A stretch of 64,000 nt of DNA from Lentisphaerae bacterium GWF2_50_93 (GTDB taxonomy: Bacteria > Verrucomicrobiota > Lentisphaeria > Victivallales > GWF2-50-93). The stretch is from the NCBI GenBank assembly GCA_001804815.1, contig MHBI01000097.1, positions 1 through 64,000 of the forward strand, in the 5' to 3' direction. Under the pieces are notes generated by a model. It was not told the origin of the DNA, made no database searches, and saw only the letters and a program-made list of their open reading frames with translations. This document shows, in pieces, positions 58,287 to 64,000 of the stretch (position 1 is its first letter; each line of letters starts with the position of its first letter). The position numbers were made by a program, and so were the translations under genes.

Positions 58287-60620
58287 ATGAGCGCGAAAAG
58301 GCCCGTCTACGACTGCGACACTTCCGATTACTGGTGTTCCGAAAAGGACTATAATGCAAAAAACAAGAAATACGGCAGCTTCATCGACGACGGGAAAGCA
58401 TACCAGATAACCAATCCGGAGACACCCCGCCCATGGCTCAACTATTTCGCGAACCACAAGTTCGGATCGGTCACGTCGAACCGCGGACTCGGATTCACCT
58501 GGTACAGGAGTTCCCTGCTGCGTTTGACAAAATACGAGCATCCGGTCGACTATCTCCCGCGTGAATTCCAGGACGGGCGCGAAGTAACCGTCGAAGATCT
58601 GCGGACTTCGCGTACATCCAACATCCTGCGCGACGCCAAGGATCTGATCTGTACGCATCGCCCTGGCTACAGTGTATTCACTGGAACTGCGCTCGGACTC
58701 AAGTTCGAGATGACACTTTTCGTTCCTCTTGAAGACTCCTGCGAGATCTGGAGCCTTGAACTGAAAAATCCATCAAAGGCGAAACGCGAACTCAAAGTTT
58801 CCTTCTCGCAGATCTGGACATTCTCCAAGTTCGGGATCCATACCGCCGAGGATGGCATCCCCTACATCTCGATACCGGGAAAGGATCTGAAGACAAGCAC
58901 CGACAAGAAAGGCTGCTACTGCCATTCGACAAACAAGGATCTCCCATACGAAATGTACGGTGTCTTCCAGTCGCCCCAGTCCGAATCCGCCGAGATCAGA
59001 GGTCTGCCCGAGACTAGGAATGACGGACGCAAATTCGTCTTCAACCTCTGCGAACTTCGCAGCAGTCTCAGCCTGAATGCTGGCCAGTCAAAGCTTTTCC
59101 AGATCGTTTCCGGCGCCGACACTGCCGAAAAGGATTTCAAGAACCTCAAATCAAAGTATCTCAAGCCCGCTGCATATGTCTCGGAATTCCGGAAAGTCAC
59201 GGACAAGTGGCAGGAATATTTCGACTGCATCTCATGCGCGATTCCCGACAAGAACATGCAGAACTTCCTGAACGCCTGGTTCAAAAACCAGCTCAACCTC
59301 ATATTCCACTTTGTAAGATCAGGACAGAACGGATACCGCGACAGCCTCCAGGATGTGTGGGGATTGACATTGATGGATCCGAAACTTTCAGAAGAACGCC
59401 TTTACGAAATACTGTCATACCAGCTCGCCGACGGCACTGCGCCGAGGAACTTCTCGAGCTTCAACGACGGCAAGCATGACATGCGCAGGTTCATGGATTC
59501 ACCGACATGGATCGCCAGGACTTTGTCAGACTTGATCAAGGAAACCGGCAAAAAATCTATCCTGGACAAGAAGATTCCTTTCATTAACGGGAAAGCCGCG
59601 ACAATTGATGAGCATGTCTGGAGATCGCTCGATTATCTTTTCAGCCACCGCGGCAAACACGGAATATGCCTGACAGGCGACGGCGACTGGAATGATGCGC
59701 TTGAAGGAATCAGCAAGCAGGGCGATGCCGAATCGCTCTGGCTGACGATTGCCGTTTATGATGCAATGATGATAATGATAGATCTTTACAGGCACTGCGG
59801 TAAAAAGGGACGCGCCGAAGCCCTCGCCCAGAAAGCCGATGAGCTCAAGAAGGTCGTGAACGCGGTCGGCTGGGACGGACAATGGTACGTCTACGGATTC
59901 ACAGGATCCGGAAAACCGATCGGCTCGAAGATCAACAAGGAAGGCAAGATCCATCTCAATGCCCAGACCTGGGCGGTTTTCTCGGGGCTTGCAGACAAGG
60001 AACGTGCGAAGATCGCAATGAAGTCAGTGGAAAAGCATCTCGACACCCCGCTGGGACCTGTCCTCATGACACCTCCGTACGTCCACGAAGCCGCTGAAGT
60101 CGGCCGGATAGCACGCCTTGAACCTGGCACATTCGAGAATGCCTCGATCTACCAGCACGCCGTTTCGTTCCATATTTTTGCGAATCTCGCAATCGGTGAG
60201 AAAGAAAAGGCGTTCAAGACTTTTGTGAACTTGCTGCCTACAAATCCAAAGAACTTTGATTCCAGAAGGACTTCTGAACCATATTGCACGGGCAACTACT
60301 ACTGCGGGCCTAAGCACAAGCGTTTCGGCCAGAATTTCTTCACATGGTTCACCGGCAACGCATCATGGCTGATGAGGGCTGGGTTCGATGAGATGCTGGG
60401 TGTCAAGGCCGGCTTTGACGGACTTGAGATCAACCCCAGGGTCCCGACCTCCTGGAAGAAGTACACCATGACCAGGAAATTCCGAGGCTGCCAGTACAAG
60501 ATATCATTCGTCAAATCCTTAAAGGACAAGGGGATAAAGGTAAACGGCAGGAAGATAGCTGGAAATGTTATCAGTCCTGTTTCAGGAAAGAAATGCGACG
60601 TTACTGTGTATTTTTCCTGA
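58287..60620 (+). CDS. GH94-family glycoside phosphorylase (cellobiose-phosphorylase-like)
   Basis: 777-residue cytoplasmic phosphorylase splitting a disaccharide or oligosaccharide with phosphate. N-terminal beta-sandwich to about 270, then an alpha6/alpha6 barrel. The catalytic Asp lies in LTGDGDWNDALEGI (near 465-475); RDSLQDVWG and the late FTWFTGNASWLMRAGFDEMLGVKAGFDGLEINP are typical. ATG 58287 has GGAG 6 bases upstream; an ATG four codons earlier is possible. Sugar specificity (cellobiose, chitobiose or other) cannot be decided. A short hairpin (ATTTTTCCTGA-AAA-TCAGGAAAAAT) spans its stop codon. Confidence 0.9.
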   Translation: MSAKRPVYDCDTSDYWCSEKDYNAKNKKYGSFIDDGKAYQITNPETPRPWLNYFANHKFGSVTSNRGLGFTWYRSSLLRLTKYEHPVDYLPREFQDGREVTVEDLRTSRTSNILRDAKDLICTHRPGYSVFTGTALGLKFEMTLFVPLEDSCEIWSLELKNPSKAKRELKVSFSQIWTFSKFGIHTAEDGIPYISIPGKDLKTSTDKKGCYCHSTNKDLPYEMYGVFQSPQSESAEIRGLPETRNDGRKFVFNLCELRSSLSLNAGQSKLFQIVSGADTAEKDFKNLKSKYLKPAAYVSEFRKVTDKWQEYFDCISCAIPDKNMQNFLNAWFKNQLNLIFHFVRSGQNGYRDSLQDVWGLTLMDPKLSEERLYEILSYQLADGTAPRNFSSFNDGKHDMRRFMDSPTWIARTLSDLIKETGKKSILDKKIPFINGKAATIDEHVWRSLDYLFSHRGKHGICLTGDGDWNDALEGISKQGDAESLWLTIAVYDAMMIMIDLYRHCGKKGRAEALAQKADELKKVVNAVGWDGQWYVYGFTGSGKPIGSKINKEGKIHLNAQTWAVFSGLADKERAKIAMKSVEKHLDTPLGPVLMTPPYVHEAAEVGRIARLEPGTFENASIYQHAVSFHIFANLAIGEKEKAFKTFVNLLPTNPKNFDSRRTSEPYCTGNYYCGPKHKRFGQNFFTWFTGNASWLMRAGFDEMLGVKAGFDGLEINPRVPTSWKKYTMTRKFRGCQYKISFVKSLKDKGIKVNGRKIAGNVISPVSGKKCDVTVYFS

Positions 60621-60636
60621 AAATCAGGAAAAATAA

Positions 60637-60664
60637 TTGACAAATACCGGATTTGCACTAAAAT
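60637..60664 (+). promoter_or_regulatory. Sigma70 promoter for rplM-rpsI
   Basis: TTGACA (60637-60642), 16-base spacer, TAAAAT (60659-60664), about 90 bases before the rplM ATG. The leader could carry autoregulatory structure; none was recognised. Confidence 0.7.
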
Positions 60665-60755
60665 ACACGTCCCGATTGTCTAAGGCTGATTTTAGAGATT
60701 AATTAAAGATTGAACGTTCGTTCCGGTAAGAATGAACCTAAAAACTGGTGGAATA

Positions 60756-61184
60756 ATGAAAACATTTTTGGCTAAAGTTGGAGAAATTGACAGGAAATAC
60801 ATTCTTTTCGACGCCGATGGCGTTGTTGCTGGAAGACTGGCTGTGAGAATAGCCAATGCGCTCCGCGGAAAAGACAAACCCACATACACCCCCCACATCG
60901 ACACGGGAAACTTCGTGATCGTGATCAATGCTGCGAAGATCAAGCTCACCGGCAAGAAGGAAGACAGGAAGATATACACAAGCTATTCCGGCTACAGGAG
61001 CGGACTTACGCATCTCAAGGCTTCTGAAGTCAGGGCGAAGAAACCCGAGAGAATCATCCAGGACGCCGTATGGGGAATGCTCAAGCACGGAAGACTTGGA
61101 CGCGAACTCTACAAGAAACTCAAGGTCTATCCTGGCGCGGAACATCCGCACAAGGCTCAGAACCCCGAAACCGTTAAATTATAA
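60756..61184 (+). CDS. rplM: 50S ribosomal protein L13
   Basis: 142 residues, the normal length. DADGVVAGRLAVRIANALRGKDKPTY, DTGNFVIVINA and VWGMLKHGRLGRELYKKLKVYPGAEHPHKAQNP match L13 throughout. Binds 23S rRNA early in large-subunit assembly. ATG 60756 has GGTGGA upstream. Usual rplM-rpsI order with a 29-base gap. Confidence 0.98.
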   Translation: MKTFLAKVGEIDRKYILFDADGVVAGRLAVRIANALRGKDKPTYTPHIDTGNFVIVINAAKIKLTGKKEDRKIYTSYSGYRSGLTHLKASEVRAKKPERIIQDAVWGMLKHGRLGRELYKKLKVYPGAEHPHKAQNPETVKL

Positions 61185-61213
61185 TCAATTGTAAATATAT
61201 CCAGGAGACATAA

Positions 61214-61603
61214 ATGAGTACCCAGGTAACCGCAACAGGTCGCAGGAAAGAAGCGATTTCATGCGTCAGACTCCAGACAGGAACAGGAAAGATCAAAGTC
61301 AACGGCAAGCCCATTGAAACATATTTCACAACCGAGGCTATACGCGGCTACATCAACCAGCCCCTCGTCGTGACTTCTTCGATAAGTTCTGTCGACATTG
61401 ACGCCACATTGAAGGGCGGCGGTCTTTCAGGACAGGCAGGTGCGCTTCGTTTCAGCATCGCAAGGGCCCTCATCAAGAAGGATCCTTCCCTACGCCCAGT
61501 CCTCAAGAATTCAGGCATGCTCACATGCGACGCCCGAGTCAAGGAAAGAAAGAAGCCCGGCCAGCCCGGCGCACGCAGACGTTTCCAGTTCTCAAAACGT
61601 TAA
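61214..61603 (+). CDS. rpsI: 30S ribosomal protein S9
   Basis: 129 residues: TGRRKEAISCVRLQTGTGKIKVNG, GGLSGQAGALRFSIARALIKKDP and the basic tail RRRFQFSKR that reaches the P-site tRNA. AGGAG 6 bases before the ATG. Complete and typical. Confidence 0.98.
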   Translation: MSTQVTATGRRKEAISCVRLQTGTGKIKVNGKPIETYFTTEAIRGYINQPLVVTSSISSVDIDATLKGGGLSGQAGALRFSIARALIKKDPSLRPVLKNSGMLTCDARVKERKKPGQPGARRRFQFSKR

Positions 61604-61746
61604 TCCAAGATGGCGCACTGCAGTTTGCCGCTTCAGCTTGGGAATCTTTTTTCCCGGTGGAGTGCCTGTCTGCGCTTTTTAGCCCCGCCGTCTTATGTTT
61701 GAAAAATCCTGCGACCTTTCTATATTAACCTGAAAAGAAAGCATCT

Positions 61747-62772
61747 ATGTCAAAGATTAAAATCGCAGTTGTCGGAGCGTCAGGATATTCCGGAGAGGAG
61801 CTGCTACGGCTCCTGCTGCGGCATGACAGCTGCGAGATCAGCGTAATCACCTCCAGACAGAACGCCGGCGCAAAGGTCGGCGACTTCTTTCCACGTTTCA
61901 CAGGAAGCAAGCTGGTATTCTCCGCACCCGACACCGAAGAGATCGCAGGAAAATCCGATGTGGTTTTCCTTGCGCTCCCCCACGGGCTTGCCGCGGAATT
62001 CGCAGTTCCTCTCCTCAAGAAGGGGTTGAAGGTCATAGATCTCAGCGCCGACTTCAGGCTGAAGGACACGGTCGTCTACAAGAAATATTACAAGGAAGAC
62101 CATCCCGCACCAGCACTTCTGAAGGATGCTGTCTACGGACTTCCAGAAAGATACAGGTCCGAAATCAAGAAGGCCAAGCTGATCGCCTGTCCGGGATGTT
62201 ATCCTACAAGCATAATCCTGCCACTTTCCCCTCTTCTTGAGAACAAGCTCATTTCCCCTGAAAACATAGTGGTCAACAGCCTGAGCGGAGTCAGCGGAGC
62301 CGGACGCAAGGTCGATCTCGCATACATCTTCCCGGAATGCAACGAAAGCATGCGGGCATATGCCGTTACCGGACACCGTCACCTGCCGGAAATCGAGCAG
62401 GAGCTTGGCGCTGCAGCCAGCTGCGACATCAAAATCAACTTTGTTCCGCACCTTATCCCGGTGAACAGGGGGATAAATTCCACTATCGTGACAAATGTCA
62501 CCAAGGACTTCTCCAAGGAAAAGCTTGAAGCTGCATACAAGAAGGCTTATTCGAATGAGAAGTTTGTCAGAGTGCTGGGCTACGGCAAACAGCCCGACAC
62601 CAAGTACGTGACAATGAGCAATTATTGCGACATCGGCTTCACCTTCGATGAACACACAGGCAAGCTGATAGTCAACTCCTGCATCGACAATCTCACGAAA
62701 GGCGCCTCCGGCCAGGCCATCCAGTGCATGAACATAATCTTCGGCCTCGATGAATCCGCCGGACTGCTCTGA
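61747..62772 (+). CDS. argC: N-acetyl-gamma-glutamyl-phosphate reductase
   Basis: 341 residues; third step of arginine synthesis, NADPH-dependent. Rossmann start IAVVGASGYSGEELLRLL, catalytic Cys151 in ACPGCYPTS, substrate His region GHRHLPEIEQEL and the late NYCDIGF, matching ArgC type 1. RBS AAAGAAAG is weak. No other arg gene is adjacent. Confidence 0.97.
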   Translation: MSKIKIAVVGASGYSGEELLRLLLRHDSCEISVITSRQNAGAKVGDFFPRFTGSKLVFSAPDTEEIAGKSDVVFLALPHGLAAEFAVPLLKKGLKVIDLSADFRLKDTVVYKKYYKEDHPAPALLKDAVYGLPERYRSEIKKAKLIACPGCYPTSIILPLSPLLENKLISPENIVVNSLSGVSGAGRKVDLAYIFPECNESMRAYAVTGHRHLPEIEQELGAAASCDIKINFVPHLIPVNRGINSTIVTNVTKDFSKEKLEAAYKKAYSNEKFVRVLGYGKQPDTKYVTMSNYCDIGFTFDEHTGKLIVNSCIDNLTKGASGQAIQCMNIIFGLDESAGLL

Positions 62773-63130
62773 AATCTACCTCGTAAAACTGTTATTTGTC
62801 TGAAATATAACGCAGACATTTCTGTCTGCAGGCTCAAATTTCATTTTCAATCGCAGCCAAGAATGTCTGCGCTACTCTTTGGCAGCGTGTCAGTCTTTAT
62901 TTCTAAAGGTAGGGACGCCTCGCCGAGGCGTCCGCGGCGCTCTCGGCGAGAGCTCCCTACCTGAATTCAACGCATGCAATAGAAACTGACGCGTTAGACT
63001 CTTTGTCTAATACCATCCATTTAAGCATTATTGCCTTAGATTTTCCTGAATTATGTTGTATATTGCTGCAATATGGTGGGGAGTCCTAATTCTGCCCTCT
63101 TTCACAAACAGAAGCCTTATTGATTTGCCC
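62773..63130. repeat. Intergenic region with a cruciform-type repeat and a second dyad
   Basis: No gene in 358 bases. GCAGACA-TTTC-TGTCTGC (62812-62829) is a perfect hairpin with a later partial copy AATGTCTGCGC. From 62907 to 62962 an outer stem AGGTAGGGA / TCCCTACCT encloses two perfect inner hairpins (CGCCTCG-C-CGAGGCG and GCTCTCG-G-CGAGAGC), a three-way-junction layout. A possible promoter TTGTCT-N17-CATTAT (63003-63031) precedes the methyltransferase gene. Confidence 0.6.
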
Positions 63131-63895
63131 ATGGAAAAACAACCTTTAAAAGTCCCGGATCAGAAGGAGTTCGATCACTTCGCGGCCAACCGCGGGTTCG
63201 AAAAGGTCTTCAATTCCTCATATTCAAAGGCATATGCCCTGTTCTCTTTCGTCCTATCCGACTATCTCAAGCAAGTAAAATCCGACCTGAAAGTACTTGA
63301 CATCGGATGCGGTGACGGATGGACCGCCGAGTTCGTGTCAAACTTCGCAAAAGGCCATTACTTCGGGATTGATTCATCCGCAGAAAGCATCAGGAAACTG
63401 GAAGAGAGAGTCCCGGAAAACTCAGGCTTGAAGGTGACGGGCGTCACGGAGTCGGCGGAATGGATTGTCAATCCAAAATCCTGCAGGGAAATAGAAAAAT
63501 TCCTAGGAGGAAAACCTGATCTTATCATCTGCAATGCCGCCTGCCACCAGATAAGGAAGTCGTATCCGGATCTGAGAAAAGTATTCGCTGCTGCGTCGTC
63601 GATTCTTAAACAGGATGGGACCATACTGGTAGGAGATTACTATTTTCCCGAGGACATGACCCAAGATGAGGTCGAAGAGGACAGGAACTGGATAAAGAAC
63701 GAAACCGGACAGACCCCGACGCTGCGTTCAGGATTCATCATCAGGAATGAAATGGAACTCATACTTGAAAGCGCCGGCTTCATATCAGATACGGCCAGGG
63801 AAATCAGGGCGAACAGGGATATCAGCATCATCTATTATCTCTTCGTGTCGAGAAAGACATTTTCCCAGACAAAGACATCCTTGCCCTTGTCATAG
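63131..63895 (+). CDS. Class I SAM-dependent methyltransferase
   Basis: 254 residues. SAM-binding motif LKVLDIGCGDGWTAEFV near 56-72, acidic loop FGIDSSAESI, and a post-motif region PDLIICNAACHQI; a late SIIYYLFVSRK strand ends the usual fold. The final 12 residues (KTFSQTKTSLPLS) look like an extension, and this 3' end overlaps the convergent phosphoesterase gene by 61 bases. The frame is open further upstream but ATG 63131 begins where homology would. Substrate unknown. Confidence 0.82.
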   Translation: MEKQPLKVPDQKEFDHFAANRGFEKVFNSSYSKAYALFSFVLSDYLKQVKSDLKVLDIGCGDGWTAEFVSNFAKGHYFGIDSSAESIRKLEERVPENSGLKVTGVTESAEWIVNPKSCREIEKFLGGKPDLIICNAACHQIRKSYPDLRKVFAAASSILKQDGTILVGDYYFPEDMTQDEVEEDRNWIKNETGQTPTLRSGFIIRNEMELILESAGFISDTAREIRANRDISIIYYLFVSRKTFSQTKTSLPLS

Positions 63896-64000
63896 TTGAT
63901 CACTGAAACACAGCCGTTCCTAGTCACAGACCCAGCGCATATCTCCCCCCTGCCCCTGCTGTCAATCTTCGCATAAGGCCTGTGTACATGTCCGCAGAGG
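63835..64000 (-). CDS. Metallophosphoesterase, C-terminal part (cut by window edge)
   Basis: Minus-strand frame entering from the right edge and ending at a TAA (63835-63837). The 55 visible residues contain LCGHVHRPYAKIDSRGR, the GHxH motif of calcineurin-like phosphoesterases, followed by EICAGSVTRNGCVSVINYD and a final strand. The GHxH histidines are metal ligands. The rest of the gene lies outside. It overlaps the 3' end of the convergent methyltransferase gene by 61 bases. Confidence 0.75.
   Translation of the reverse strand, partial: LCGHVHRPYAKIDSRGRGEICAGSVTRNGCVSVINYDKGKDVFVWENVFLDTKR

Noticed and set aside
61804..62655. 283-residue open frame antisense to argC
   Set aside because: argC motifs including the catalytic GCYPTS are on the plus strand; the reverse frame is a shadow.
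1..64000. tRNA or rRNA genes
   Set aside because: None recognised by eye in the intergenic gaps; a covariance-model scan would be needed to exclude a small or divergent one.

Overview
The window looks like a chromosome segment from a PVC-superphylum bacterium, most likely Lentisphaerota or a close relative. The clues are four proteins with a prepilin-type cleavage/methylation N-terminus (three with the FTLIELLVVIAIIAIL form) and an H-x-DG-like tail, secreted and cytoplasmic sugar-degrading enzymes, many short palindromic intergenic repeats, and medium GC content with Shine-Dalgarno starts. This assignment is inference; no rRNA or tRNA gene is visible. Both window ends cut genes (a Gfo/Idh oxidoreductase at the left, a metallophosphoesterase at the right).

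Layout. 1-10.4 kb: sugar oxidoreductase and large secreted glycosidase-like protein, a soluble histidine kinase, two paralogous pseudopilins around an M42 aminopeptidase, a methyltransferase, a Cys-rich DUF2946-like protein, and a third pseudopilin with a membrane-anchored partner. 10.4-41.2 kb: a long metal/sulfur/iron-sulfur region. It holds a sigma54-type regulator, NifX-like proteins, three tandem Gly/Arg-rich mini-proteins, peroxiredoxin, radical SAM proteins, an IscU-like scaffold, cystathionine synthase/lyase, Mrp ATPase, a HydG-like maturase with an internal deletion, FeoAB, CoA-disulfide reductase-rhodanese, a ferritin-like protein and alkaline phosphatase. Then come a cobalamin riboswitch in front of a pseudopilin operon, Fur with its own Fur box, an SPFH protein, and a NifX / MinD-ferredoxin / MinD-ferredoxin / NifX / C_GCAxxG_C_C / MBL operon. 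It ends with a sulfate permease, a TroA-like metal-binding protein, cysK and a cystathionine lyase fragment.

41.2-53 kb is a defence island. A tight three-gene operon encodes a DUF262 protein, an MAE_28990-type HEPN protein and a C5 cytosine methyltransferase. It is followed by a CCG-R zinc protein, a type III restriction-modification pair, a SEC-C protein and a SWIM zinc-finger protein. About 82 bp of related sequence precedes both the DUF262 operon and the type III operon. 53-64 kb returns to housekeeping and carbohydrate genes: GH43-like, metX-metW, a DUF2585 protein, a GH94 phosphorylase, rplM-rpsI, argC and a methyltransferase.

How it fits together. The two NifX/MinD/Mrp sets resemble the orange-protein (ORP) gene set of sulfate reducers, here split into a sigma54-regulator half and a Fur-linked half. 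With Feo, Fur, IscU-like, Mrp, HydG-like, rhodanese and the cysteine/methionine genes they suggest a region for metal and sulfur handling under low oxygen. The strongest leads for something undescribed are the cobalamin-riboswitch-controlled pseudopilin operon and the DUF262-HEPN-C5 methyltransferase module with its flanking repeats.
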